Source: Candidatus Daviesbacteria bacterium RIFCSPLOWO2_01_FULL_37_10 (GTDB lineage: Bacteria; Patescibacteriota; Microgenomatia; Daviesbacterales; UBA10151). Taken from it: a stretch of 34,418 nucleotides of DNA. Location: assembly GCA_001776865.1 (NCBI GenBank), contig MFDK01000005.1:1-34418 (forward strand), written 5' to 3'. The notes under the pieces were generated by a model. It did not search any database. It saw only the letters and a list, made by a program, of their open reading frames with translations, and was not told the DNA's origin. The translations under genes were made by a program, and so were the position numbers. Of this stretch, positions 17,183 to 26,919 are shown one piece after another (the first letter of the stretch is position 1; each line of letters opens with the position of its first letter).

Positions 17183-19164
17183 TTTATTACTCCGAATAAA
17201 ATAATAAACGATAGACTTAAAATAGTTACTAAGCTTCCCCAAATAAAGCTATCCGGTTGGTATTTAAAATCTACAAACTTTGTATCTTCTTTTATTTTAA
17301 CATTCCTGAGTTTATTTTTAGGCTCTAAAATCACAGTTTCCTCTTTTCCATTTAGATATACTTTCCATCCAGGACTCCATACTTCTGAAAGAGTAAACTC
17401 CAGAGATGGATGTCCATTCGTATTTACCTGGATAAAGTTAGGAGAGTAAATTGTAATAGGTGCCTCAGCCCCATTGCTAAAAAATGCCCGTTTTTTTACA
17501 ATAATGTTTTCATAGATTAAATAATTATCAACTTGCCTTTTTAGTACGAGATTTTTATCTGTTAGCTTATGGGGCGAGATTACATATCTTACATTATAAT
17601 CAGCAAGCTCTGGAGTAAAGGGTTGAATTTGTCTGTGCTTATATATTTCAAACGGTGGTAAGGGAAGAGTATATTTATCCCAGTAAACTTGGGAAAGTTG
17701 TATAAATTCATCAAAATAATTTTTTTGCTGAAGAGTATTGTAACCTTCTATCAGTTCTAAATTATAAATTGCAGCTTTTTTTTGGGACAAACAGCGTGTT
17801 ACACAGAAAACCCGGAAATGATCTTTATCAGCTGCCAAAAAATGATGAACTTCTTCATTAACAAATTGTGTTTGGACTGGAACAGGCTTCATAAGTCGAA
17901 ACCAGGAAAGAGTTAATGATTCGATTATTATTGCTGTAACAAGAGTATATGCCCAATTTCTATAAGAACTCCTGCACATTTTATCAAACCCAAAGGCAGC
18001 TAGAAAGACTACAAGAGTAGTTGGGATAACCCATACCCTGGTTGAGACTCTTGCAAATACATATAAATCTTGAGATAGAAGAAAACTGCGCAGCGGAGAA
18101 GCATTGTTTAGTGCGATTAAAGAAACTGTGACAAAAGATATGAAAATGAAAAATTTCAGCTTATTTTTAAGCTGTAAAAATCCTAAAGTAGACAATAGAG
18201 TTGGTGTGATGCCTATTGCCAGCCACTTTTCCGTATCAATGCTCCATAGCTTCTCAGATCCTCTCAATAATGGAAGAAAAATGTTTTGCAGAAATTCAAA
18301 AACGCCTGTCCATTGTGGATAAACAGCTCGGTCGTTTAAGAGTAAAGATCTTGTTGTTGTTGGCAGCCATTCGAGCTGCGGCAGTAGAGTTATAGCAGTT
18401 AAGCCAACTGTTAGAATTCCCGCCAGGGTAAATAAAAAAATGGCTTTTAGAAATACTTTTTTTGTATGGTTTGTGAATAAGGTAATAAGAAATATTACCA
18501 GTGAAGAGAATAGAATAACCAGGAAATTTACAGTATGAGTAAAGAACAGGTTTGCCAAGCTAATCGCCAGAAGAATTGCCCATTTAACTTTGAGCTCACG
18601 AGTAAGCTGAATTACTCCCAGGAGTACAAATGGTACCCAAGCAAGTGATCCTGCTAACCCAAAATGTCCGGCTTCGATATATCCGCTCGCTTTAGGTATA
18701 AGGATATAAAGGACTCCAGCGAATATGCTGGCTTTTTCAGAAAATTTTAGCCCGTATCTTGCCGCTAAATATACACCAATTCCACCTATGAATGTATGAA
18801 TAATGAAATATAATAGAAATGCTGCATCTGTTGGGAAAAAATAAAATAGAAAGTTACCCGGGTAAATGAGTGAAAACTGCGGATCTGGTAATAGCGGCAT
18901 TCCGGAAAACCATAAGTTGTTCCAAAGCGGGAATGTCTGATTTTCCCAAATGCTTTTGCGAATTAGATAAAAAACAGGCCAGAATTGTTCTTCAAGATCA
19001 TTTCCGCGGTTAAGCAAAATTGGTGGATTAAAAAGAATTGGTAAATAATAAAAAAGTGTAGTGAAGAGAAGAAAAATAAAAATCTTAAGATTATTTGTGT
19101 GCCGAATCTGTTGGTGTTGACTCTTTAGTTTCTTCATGTTAGTGTAGGTGTTATTGTCTGGCAA
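17161..19164 (-). CDS. YfhO-like polytopic membrane protein
   Basis: 'LNRGNDLEEQFWPVFYLIRKSIWENQTFPLWNNLWFSGMPLLPDPQ' and C-terminal 'SEVWSPGWKVYLNGKEE' fit YfhO-type proteins. Start could be 19137. Confidence 0.75.
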   Translation of the reverse strand: MPDNNTYTNMKKLKSQHQQIRHTNNLKIFIFLLFTTLFYYLPILFNPPILLNRGNDLEEQFWPVFYLIRKSIWENQTFPLWNNLWFSGMPLLPDPQFSLIYPGNFLFYFFPTDAAFLLYFIIHTFIGGIGVYLAARYGLKFSEKASIFAGVLYILIPKASGYIEAGHFGLAGSLAWVPFVLLGVIQLTRELKVKWAILLAISLANLFFTHTVNFLVILFSSLVIFLITLFTNHTKKVFLKAIFLFTLAGILTVGLTAITLLPQLEWLPTTTRSLLLNDRAVYPQWTGVFEFLQNIFLPLLRGSEKLWSIDTEKWLAIGITPTLLSTLGFLQLKNKLKFFIFISFVTVSLIALNNASPLRSFLLSQDLYVFARVSTRVWVIPTTLVVFLAAFGFDKMCRSSYRNWAYTLVTAIIIESLTLSWFRLMKPVPVQTQFVNEEVHHFLAADKDHFRVFCVTRCLSQKKAAIYNLELIEGYNTLQQKNYFDEFIQLSQVYWDKYTLPLPPFEIYKHRQIQPFTPELADYNVRYVISPHKLTDKNLVLKRQVDNYLIYENIIVKKRAFFSNGAEAPITIYSPNFIQVNTNGHPSLEFTLSEVWSPGWKVYLNGKEETVILEPKNKLRNVKIKEDTKFVDFKYQPDSFIWGSLVTILSLSFIILFGVIKWKNTKR

Positions 19165-19183
19165 AGCTTTTAACCACTTTGCA

Positions 19184-19189
19184 TATAAT
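19184..19189 (+). promoter_or_regulatory. -10 element TATAAT, 5 nt before ATG 19195
   Basis: gcaTATAATactcaATG in the 30-bp divergent gap 19165-19194. Confidence 0.5.
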
Positions 19190-19194
19190 ACTCA

Positions 19195-19728
19195 ATGATA
19201 ATTAAACTTGCTACCTTTTTACTTTTTACGCTAATTTTTACTTCATTTTTTGGCAATGTAAAAGCTGTTCAGGAAGCAAGTTCAGGTACAAATTTGGTAG
19301 TGATTTCTGTGAGGGACGTAACTTATGAGCAGGTTAATCCGTTAGATGGTTCGAAGTATTTAATTAAGAGAATTGGTGAAAAAATCAATATGTTTTTTTC
19401 TTTTTCCAGCAAAAGTAAAGTTAAAGTTTACAAAAAATTAGTAAACGTTAGACTGGCAGAGTTAAAATTTATAATTGAAAAAAAAGAAATGGGATATTTT
19501 GAAGCGGCAACGAAAAGGTATTTTACAACAGTAGGACAATTAAAAAATCTTTTAGTATCTTCAAATATAAAGAGTGAATTCATGCCAATCAAAGAGGAAC
19601 TTTCATCACATATTTCTGTCTTGATTAAGCTGCGCGACAGTTATGATCCTTCAACTGCCGAGTGGAGATTTGTTGAAGATGATATAAATTACGTCAAGGG
19701 ATATCTAGATGAACTGTCTACAGAATAG
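19195..19728 (+). CDS. Secreted helical protein of unknown function (DUF5667-like)
   Basis: 177 aa; signal peptide-like 'MIIKLATFLLFTLIFTSFFGNVKA'; rest is charged and helix-like. Confidence 0.6.
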   Translation: MIIKLATFLLFTLIFTSFFGNVKAVQEASSGTNLVVISVRDVTYEQVNPLDGSKYLIKRIGEKINMFFSFSSKSKVKVYKKLVNVRLAELKFIIEKKEMGYFEAATKRYFTTVGQLKNLLVSSNIKSEFMPIKEELSSHISVLIKLRDSYDPSTAEWRFVEDDINYVKGYLDELSTE

Positions 19729-19794
19729 TCTTTTCAATTTTTGATTTTCAATAAAATATTAAAGAAGCTTTTGCATCTTGTATTCTAAATCAAC

Positions 19795-21297
19795 ATGAGA
19801 TTCACTTCAATCTTAGATGATAATTTTAACAAACTCGCCATTTTAATTAGTCTTAGCCTTATTTTCTTCTTTCTATTTAGACTTGTTAATATTTCAAATA
19901 GTTCATATTTTTCTCAGGATGATTTTTTCCATCTTAGAATGATAATGGACAAAAATATTTATGATATTCCCAGTTTCTTTGTCAATACTATAGAAGGACA
20001 GACATTTTATAGACCCTTGTCAAGGGAAACATACAATTTAATAATGTATCAGTTGTTTGGTTTAAACCCAATGCCTTTTCATATTTATAACCTTTTGCTT
20101 ATTTTATTAAATTCAATACTTTTGACACTTATTGTAAAAAGAATAACAAATAGTTTGCTGACAACTTATTTATCAGTTCTGATTTTTTTAGTGAGCAGCA
20201 TTCATAGCGTAGAGCTTTATTATTTATCATCTGTTCAAACGCTTATGTCAACGAGTCTGGTTCTATTATCGATTTTAGTATACACATTATTTATTAGAAG
20301 TAGAAATATAAATTATTTTCTGTTTTCTATTCTTCTTTTTTCTATAGCTTTATTTTCTCATGAATCATCTATTGTACTTCCGGGATTTATTTTAATTTTG
20401 GAGATATTTTATGGAAGGAAAATTAGTATTAAATCTTTTGCAGTTTACCTTATGCCTTTTTTATTTCTCGCATTGCTTTTTTTAATAAGTACTACATCAA
20501 TTACAAATTTACCATCGCAAAAAGTATACCAGCCAATTTTTAATATAAAAAGTATTTTAAACACTTTTGGGTGGTACTTAGCCTGGAGTTTGGGTGTTCC
20601 GGAAATGCTGGTGGATTTTGTTAAACCAGGTCTTAAGTTAAAGCCTGAGTTTGTTGTATGGTACAAAGATTATGTAAAAGTAATTTCCCCCCTTATTTTC
20701 ATTTATGGTACGGTTTTGCTTCTACTTATTTTTCATTTAAGAAAAACACTAATCAAAAATAGATTTTTTATCTTTTGTGTTCTTGCGTTTATTATTTCTC
20801 TTCTGCCTTTTATTTTTTTCCCTCAGCATAAGTTTGTTTATTACTTGAGCCTTGCATTTATCTGGTTTTCTATTATTTTTGGAATTATACTTTCAAGTGC
20901 ATGGCAGTATTCCTTGATTCATAAAGCACTTGTTGTTTTAGCAGTATTAGCTTTTAGTTTAGTAGCTTATAAAACCATAGAGATAAATTCGATAACTCAT
21001 TGGGCAGCAAAAAGGGCAAAGTCAGCAGAAGTTTTAATGGAGGGCATTAAAAAAGATTATCCTTCGGTTCCAAAGGGGAGTATTTTTTATATAAAAGATG
21101 ATCCAAACTATCCGTATATTGCAGCGGAGTGGGGAACTTCAAGCAAACAGGTATTTTATATACTTTCCGGATCAGATGCCTTAAAATTGTTTTACAAAGA
21201 TTCTTCCATAGAAACTTATTTTCAGGCAGTTGGCGGATTGCCGAAAAAAACTAATGAAAGTAGAGTAATAAATTTTACAGCAATATTTCCTTACTAA
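19795..21297 (+). CDS. GT39-like polytopic glycosyltransferase
   Basis: 'YFSQDDFFHLRMIMDKN...FYRPLSRETYNLIMYQLFGLNPMPFHIYNLLLILLNS' and TM segments. Confidence 0.7.
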   Translation: MRFTSILDDNFNKLAILISLSLIFFFLFRLVNISNSSYFSQDDFFHLRMIMDKNIYDIPSFFVNTIEGQTFYRPLSRETYNLIMYQLFGLNPMPFHIYNLLLILLNSILLTLIVKRITNSLLTTYLSVLIFLVSSIHSVELYYLSSVQTLMSTSLVLLSILVYTLFIRSRNINYFLFSILLFSIALFSHESSIVLPGFILILEIFYGRKISIKSFAVYLMPFLFLALLFLISTTSITNLPSQKVYQPIFNIKSILNTFGWYLAWSLGVPEMLVDFVKPGLKLKPEFVVWYKDYVKVISPLIFIYGTVLLLLIFHLRKTLIKNRFFIFCVLAFIISLLPFIFFPQHKFVYYLSLAFIWFSIIFGIILSSAWQYSLIHKALVVLAVLAFSLVAYKTIEINSITHWAAKRAKSAEVLMEGIKKDYPSVPKGSIFYIKDDPNYPYIAAEWGTSSKQVFYILSGSDALKLFYKDSSIETYFQAVGGLPKKTNESRVINFTAIFPY

Positions 21298-21341
21298 TCC
21301 AAAGTCTTTTTTAAGCTGTACTAAATATTATCCAGATATTA

Positions 21342-21347
21342 TATACT
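21342..21347 (+). promoter_or_regulatory. -10 element TATACT, 8 nt before ATG 21356
   Basis: attaTATACTacataaaaATG; no SD in the gap. Confidence 0.5.
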
Positions 21348-21355
21348 ACATAAAA

Positions 21356-24211
21356 ATGTTGCAAGTTGTTCGGCTAGCTACAAAATTTGGTCCATTTATT
21401 ATTTTTACTAATCTAATAATTGTTGTCTTTTTAATTTACTCCAGTCATTTAGGAATTGCTGAAACGCTTGGGAATTTCCTTTTATTTTTAACATTTTTTG
21501 TTTTGCTTTTGCGAAAGTCCAGTACTCAGTCTGAAAAATCTATTCAGCACCAGTTTAGTAATAGGTTTTACTTTTTGTTTTATTCAGGAATTATTATTGC
21601 AGGATTGCTTGTTTTTCGCGCTATTTTTTCCGCTGGTCCTGCTGTTTGGGGAGATGCGCCTTATTTTTATCCTGAAACATTCAGAGTTTTTTTTTCTGAA
21701 CCCTTTGTTTGGGAAAGCAGGGGGAGACTAGGAGTTGTTAATGATCTTTATTGGATCTATCCTTTGATGTTTATTTATAACGGGTTGGGGACGTTGGCTG
21801 GAGTAAGCAATGATTTGGTTATTCGTCTGGTTTTTTATTTTCCGGCATTTTTTTTAAGTTTTATTTCTCCCTGGTTTCTCACAAAATACTTTGGATTTTC
21901 ACCTCTTGTACGAATGTTTTCTGTAATTACATATGCACTAAGCACTTACTTTATTTTAATCGTTGATGGAGGGCAGGTTGGAGTTGTGCTAGCCTACGGT
22001 TTATTTCCTTTAGCGCTTTTACAGCTACATAAATTAATGGCTCTAAGAACTGTGAAGCAGTTTTTTGCAAGCTTAGGTTTCTTTATGCTGCTAATAATTT
22101 CTGATGTAAGATTTGCTGCAATTGCAATTTTTACTTTAATTTCCTGGTTTGGATTTGATCATTTCACTTCTTCCAGGAAAATTAAAATTCAAAAGCTAAA
22201 GCCGCTGTTTTATTTACTTTTTATTTCTTTTTTGCTTAGTATTTACTGGGTGGTTCCAGCTTTTTCAATTGAGGCAACTACCGGTTCTGGCATCAGATCT
22301 GACCTAAAGCTTATTTCAATATTAAACGCAATTTTTATTTTTTCACCGCATTGGCCATTTAATGAATTCGGTAAAATTTTTCCGCCGCCGTGGTATTTTG
22401 CGATTATTCCGCTTCTTATATTCAGCAATATTTTTTTTAAAAAAACAAAGTATAGTTTTATTTTGCTCTCAAATTTTCTGTTTTTTGCATATCTTGTAAA
22501 AGGAGAAACAGGATTTTTGGGTGGTATATACGCCTGGGTAGTTGATACCTTACCCTTAGGGGGGGCATTTAGGGATTCAACCAAATTTTTCGCTCCGCTT
22601 CTGCTATTCTCAGGAATTTTAATAGGGCTCTCGGTTGAAAATTTAGCAGGAGTTTTTAAAAAAAAATTATTTTCAAAACTAATAGTCTGTTTTGTTTTTA
22701 CTTACCTTCTTATTCTAATTTATCCGGCAATTACAGGAAAAATGCACGGAGTTTTGTCGGGAAGAGAATTTCCGGGGGAAATGCAGGTTATTGCAGATAA
22801 AGTATCTTCTGAAAAAGAATTTTTAAGGACTGTATGGGTTCCTGAGCGTCATCCGTTAGGATTTAACTCAGAGGGAAAACCAGCGCTTGACGCAAAAACT
22901 CTTATTCATTTACGGCCTTTTGCATCTCTTAATGTAGGTGATTCGGACTTATTTAATTTTCTTCACAATAAACAATTTTTGCAATGGATGGATATTTTTG
23001 GCGTGAAGTACCTAATATTTTCAGGTGATACACGCAGAGTATTGCCTGATCTTGAAAAAGATAAAGATTGGAGTAATTTACTAAATCTAGCTTCGAACAT
23101 TGAGGGTTTAAATAGGGTTAACTGGGATCTAAACTTACCTATTTATCAGACGAAAAGCTATAAACCGCGTTTTTTTGCAGTAGATAAAGTTTTTGCAGTT
23201 ATAGGTGGTGATGATATATATCAAAAGCTGATTGATTCTAATGAGAAGTTTTCCATAGGTAATCAGGGGTTTATTTTTTTTGAAGATGGTAAATTTAATC
23301 CGGGAAGCTTACAAAATGTCTCATCGAATTCACTGGTTATCATGTTTAACCAAAAAGAAGAAAAAGATCTAATTTTTAGTTTTTTGTCTGAATTTTTTCA
23401 AACTCCAATGAATGCTGAAAAATCACAGTGGGCTTTGAGGGGCACAGGGGAATATCTAAAATGGAAATACGAGCTTTTAGTAAATGGTATCCCAACTCAT
23501 GAGTTTGACTACGGAAAAGGTATTGCATTTTCTTCTCAGCCAAACGAAGAACTTATATTTAAACTTAAAGTTCTTAGGGAAAGTGAGTATATACTTGCTT
23601 TAAGATATATGTCTGCATCAGGAAGTGGTGCTTTGCGGGTATCAATGTTAGGTTTAGAAGAAGAAATACCTAAAAATGCTTCAGGTCGGTTTAACTGGTA
23701 TATAAAACAGGTAAAATTAAACGAGGGGAGCTTTGATTTAACTGTTAAAAATACAGGGGGGTTTCAAGTTGTTAATACAGCTGCACTCATTCCTGCTGCA
23801 GATTGGGAAAACGCAGGCAATCTAACAAACGAATTACTTGCTAAATTCCAGAAAGAGAACAATATAATTGAACTTGCTTCTTTAGGTAGCCGGGATGAGG
23901 TAAGTTATAAAATGATAAGTCCTATAGAATATGATGTAGATACGCTAAAGAATTCTTGGTTAATATTTTCAGATAATTATCATCCCGGGTGGAGTTTAAA
24001 ACTAGAAGGTGAAGAAATGGATGTGTTCCCGGTTTATTCAGCAGTTAATGGTTTTTATGTCAATAAAAGTGGTAATAAGCCAGCCAAAGTATTTTTTAAA
24101 GAGCAGGATCGATTAAGAATCGCATTAAGTTTCTCGCTTGCCTCTTTATCAATGCTTGCGGTAGTTTCTTTTTGGATCTACCATATTAAGAGGAGGAAGA
24201 AAAGTGTATAA
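21356..24211 (+). CDS. Large polytopic membrane protein, GT-C/YfhO/AftD-like
   Basis: 951 aa; 'GPAVWGDAPYFYPETFRVFFSEPFVWESRGRLG', long extracytoplasmic part, 'SDNYHPGWSLKLEGEE' C-terminal module shared in style with the protein at 17161-19164. Confidence 0.68.
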   Translation: MLQVVRLATKFGPFIIFTNLIIVVFLIYSSHLGIAETLGNFLLFLTFFVLLLRKSSTQSEKSIQHQFSNRFYFLFYSGIIIAGLLVFRAIFSAGPAVWGDAPYFYPETFRVFFSEPFVWESRGRLGVVNDLYWIYPLMFIYNGLGTLAGVSNDLVIRLVFYFPAFFLSFISPWFLTKYFGFSPLVRMFSVITYALSTYFILIVDGGQVGVVLAYGLFPLALLQLHKLMALRTVKQFFASLGFFMLLIISDVRFAAIAIFTLISWFGFDHFTSSRKIKIQKLKPLFYLLFISFLLSIYWVVPAFSIEATTGSGIRSDLKLISILNAIFIFSPHWPFNEFGKIFPPPWYFAIIPLLIFSNIFFKKTKYSFILLSNFLFFAYLVKGETGFLGGIYAWVVDTLPLGGAFRDSTKFFAPLLLFSGILIGLSVENLAGVFKKKLFSKLIVCFVFTYLLILIYPAITGKMHGVLSGREFPGEMQVIADKVSSEKEFLRTVWVPERHPLGFNSEGKPALDAKTLIHLRPFASLNVGDSDLFNFLHNKQFLQWMDIFGVKYLIFSGDTRRVLPDLEKDKDWSNLLNLASNIEGLNRVNWDLNLPIYQTKSYKPRFFAVDKVFAVIGGDDIYQKLIDSNEKFSIGNQGFIFFEDGKFNPGSLQNVSSNSLVIMFNQKEEKDLIFSFLSEFFQTPMNAEKSQWALRGTGEYLKWKYELLVNGIPTHEFDYGKGIAFSSQPNEELIFKLKVLRESEYILALRYMSASGSGALRVSMLGLEEEIPKNASGRFNWYIKQVKLNEGSFDLTVKNTGGFQVVNTAALIPAADWENAGNLTNELLAKFQKENNIIELASLGSRDEVSYKMISPIEYDVDTLKNSWLIFSDNYHPGWSLKLEGEEMDVFPVYSAVNGFYVNKSGNKPAKVFFKEQDRLRIALSFSLASLSMLAVVSFWIYHIKRRKKSV

Positions 24212-24776
24212 ATTAACTCTCAGCACTATATTTTTACTTGGCTTGTTTTACGTTATTTCTCCCGGACCTGCAAAAATAGAAAATTTCCCGCCTATTTCGG
24301 ATTCTTTGAAATCCGGCGAATCCGGAGATACTACGGAGTATCCAAACGTTGCAGCATTTTATTCAGAGCTTAACAGAAGACAGATAACGGATTATTTTCG
24401 TGATGTTTACAGAAGGCAATTTTTGTTTGGATGGATTTTCCCGCCGGTAAATCTTAATTATTCTCCACAGGATACATCGAAATATATAAGGAATTACTAT
24501 ATCAGCACTACTTTTTTGGAGGAATATGTTTATCCTTTGCATGGCTCGGTTTTTGTAAACGGGTACGAGCCTTACGTTGAAAACGAGATTTTAGGAATTC
24601 CCCATGGCCCTTTAGGGGATCGTATGGGAGTTGGAACTAAGTTTTTTGCGTCCAAAGCAACAATCCGCCTTTATCAAAATTACTGGTATCAAAGAGTTAT
24701 AGTTTATTTTGGAATTTGTTTTTTTACTTATTTTATTTACAAATTATGGAAAAAAGCCGTTTTGCAGGATTTGTAA
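24204..24776 (+). CDS. Uncharacterised membrane-anchored protein (one N-terminal and one C-terminal hydrophobic segment, extracytoplasmic centre)
   Basis: 190 aa; GTG start with AGGAGG upstream, overlapping the stop of the 951-aa gene by 8 nt; 'YPNVAAFYSELNRRQITDYFRDVYRRQ...LNYSPQDTSKYIRNYYISTTFLEEYVYPLHGSVFVNGYEP'. Confidence 0.75.
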   Translation: MYKLTLSTIFLLGLFYVISPGPAKIENFPPISDSLKSGESGDTTEYPNVAAFYSELNRRQITDYFRDVYRRQFLFGWIFPPVNLNYSPQDTSKYIRNYYISTTFLEEYVYPLHGSVFVNGYEPYVENEILGIPHGPLGDRMGVGTKFFASKATIRLYQNYWYQRVIVYFGICFFTYFIYKLWKKAVLQDL

Positions 24777-24826
24777 AAATAAATAAGTGGTAACTTATGC
24801 CAATTTAATATACACTGAGTTTAGTT

Positions 24827-26092
24827 ATGCATCTTCAAGGATTAAGTAAAATTCTGAAAACAAAAACTTTTTCTCAGTCCAGTCTAACAATTAGCGCAAC
24901 GATATTAAATGGAATTCTTGGAGTGATTTTTTTTATATTACTCGCCCGTATTCTTGGTCCAGAGTCTTTAGGAATTTTTGCCTTTACTATTGCATTTATT
25001 ACATTGGCTGCGGATATCGCGAATTTAGGTACAGATACAGGGATAATCAGGTTTATTGGTAAATATATAAATTCAGGAGAAGATAAGAAATTTCTAAAGC
25101 TTGGTTTAGAGCTAAAGATCCTTGCCTGGGCAGCAGTTTTTTTAATTGGATGGATTCACACTCCATTTATAGCAGTAACTTTTTTTAATAAAGCGGAACT
25201 TATTTTTCCTCTTCGTCTGGCCCTTTTCGGTATAGGAGGGGCTTTACTTTATTCATTTATAACCGCATCACTTCAAGCTTATCAGAAATACTTAGCGTAT
25301 TCTCTTATTATGATAGGTACAAATGGCTTGAGACTTTTACTTGCCATAGTATTTGTTATTTTTTCTGCTATCTCGGTAAAAAATTCTTTGTTAATTTATA
25401 TGGTTGTCCCTTTTTTCGGTTTTTTTGCAGGACTTGTTATTTTACCTAATTTTTTATCTGCTAAAAATGAATGGAGTGTTGCTAAGCTTTTTTTCCATTA
25501 TAATAAATGGATTGCCTCTATTTCAGTTGTATCTGCTATAGGCTTAAGGTTGGATACATTTCTTCTAACAAAATTTCTAACAATTGCTGAAGTTGGGATT
25601 TATTCTGTAGCTGTACAACTCACTTCTTTTATTCCTCAAATATTTTTTGCATTGGCAGCAGTAGCAGCACCTAAACTTGCCAGTTTTGACGAAAAGAATA
25701 AAGTTAGAGCATATTTTTCAAAGCTGCAGCTTTTGACAATTGGTATGGCATTTATCGGGCTTTTGGGAATTCCTTTGGGATTTATTTTAATCCCAATCCT
25801 TTATGGCAGTGAATATTTAGCTAGTGTAATACCGTTTGTAGTTTTACTTTTAGGGCAGATTTTATTTTTACTGTCACTACCATCCCATCAAGCGGTTTAT
25901 TACTATTTTGCTAAACCAAAAATAATATTTCTTACTTCAATTATTGAAGTTTTAGTAATTGCTTTATCAGGTTTAGTATTAATTCCAGAATTGGGTATAG
26001 TGGGAGCCAGTATTTCAATTTTTTTGGGAAGAGTAGTTATTTTTTTAATTCCGGTTATTTGGGTAAGTTTTAACCTATTTTACAAAAAATGA
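24827..26092 (+). CDS. Polysaccharide flippase, Wzx/MOP family
   Basis: 'LTISATILNGILGVIFFILLARILGPESLGIFAFTIAFITLAADIANLGTDTGIIRFIG' is characteristic of MOP polysaccharide exporters. Confidence 0.9.
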   Translation: MHLQGLSKILKTKTFSQSSLTISATILNGILGVIFFILLARILGPESLGIFAFTIAFITLAADIANLGTDTGIIRFIGKYINSGEDKKFLKLGLELKILAWAAVFLIGWIHTPFIAVTFFNKAELIFPLRLALFGIGGALLYSFITASLQAYQKYLAYSLIMIGTNGLRLLLAIVFVIFSAISVKNSLLIYMVVPFFGFFAGLVILPNFLSAKNEWSVAKLFFHYNKWIASISVVSAIGLRLDTFLLTKFLTIAEVGIYSVAVQLTSFIPQIFFALAAVAAPKLASFDEKNKVRAYFSKLQLLTIGMAFIGLLGIPLGFILIPILYGSEYLASVIPFVVLLLGQILFLLSLPSHQAVYYYFAKPKIIFLTSIIEVLVIALSGLVLIPELGIVGASISIFLGRVVIFLIPVIWVSFNLFYKK

Positions 26093-26919
26093 AGAAAACG
26101 ATTTGGGCGAACACCATTGTAAAAAATGAAGAACGTTTCATTTGGTTTGCACTGATGTCGGTTATTGACTTTGTAGATAAGATACTAGTTTGGGATACAG
26201 GAAGCACGGATAACACTGTTAAAATAATAAAGGAAATACAAGGCGTAAAAAAGAACAAAATAGAGTTTAAGCAAACAGGTAGTGTTGATAAAAACTCATT
26301 TACAAAAGCACGTCAGAAGATGTTGGAAGAAACCAAAAGCGATTGGTTATTTATTTTAGATGGTGACGAGGTTTGGTGGAAAGATTCAATTAATAAAGTT
26401 ACGGAAACTATCCAGAAAAAAGGGGATGATTTAGATTTAATAGTGACTCCATTCGTTAGTGTTATTGGTGATATCTATCATTTTCAGGATGAAAAGGCAG
26501 GAAGATATAATTTAGCCGGTAAGCGCGGTCATCTTAACATTAGGGCAATTAATAGAAAAATACCAGGATTGTACGTGGATAGACCTTATGGTTCTGAGGG
26601 GTACTTTGATGAAAATGGAAGAAGTATTCAAGATAGGAATAAAGAAAGAATACTTTATTTGGATAAGCTGTATTTGCACCTCAGTAATATAAAAAGGTCT
26701 AATTTAGATTATGGAGACTCTGCGGTTATGCAAAGAAATAGAAAAATTAGACATGAGCTGGGACTTAAATTTGGCAAAAATTTCAAGTATCCTGAAGTTT
26801 TTTATACAGATTTACCAGATATAGTGCCAGATCCTTGGAAAAAGATGTCAACTGTTTTTAAACTGAGAGCTTTACTCGAAACACCGCTTAGAAGTATAAA
26901 AAGAAAGTTTAATGATTAA
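26089..26919 (+). CDS. GT2-family glycosyltransferase
   Basis: 'IVKNEERFI...ILVWDTGSTDNTVKIIKE...DWLFILDGDEVWWKD'; ATGA overlap with the flippase. Confidence 0.88.
   Translation: MKKTIWANTIVKNEERFIWFALMSVIDFVDKILVWDTGSTDNTVKIIKEIQGVKKNKIEFKQTGSVDKNSFTKARQKMLEETKSDWLFILDGDEVWWKDSINKVTETIQKKGDDLDLIVTPFVSVIGDIYHFQDEKAGRYNLAGKRGHLNIRAINRKIPGLYVDRPYGSEGYFDENGRSIQDRNKERILYLDKLYLHLSNIKRSNLDYGDSAVMQRNRKIRHELGLKFGKNFKYPEVFYTDLPDIVPDPWKKMSTVFKLRALLETPLRSIKRKFND

Noticed and set aside
22243-22584. 113-aa minus-strand ORF
   Set aside because: Antisense to the 951-aa GT-C gene; no start context or family signal.
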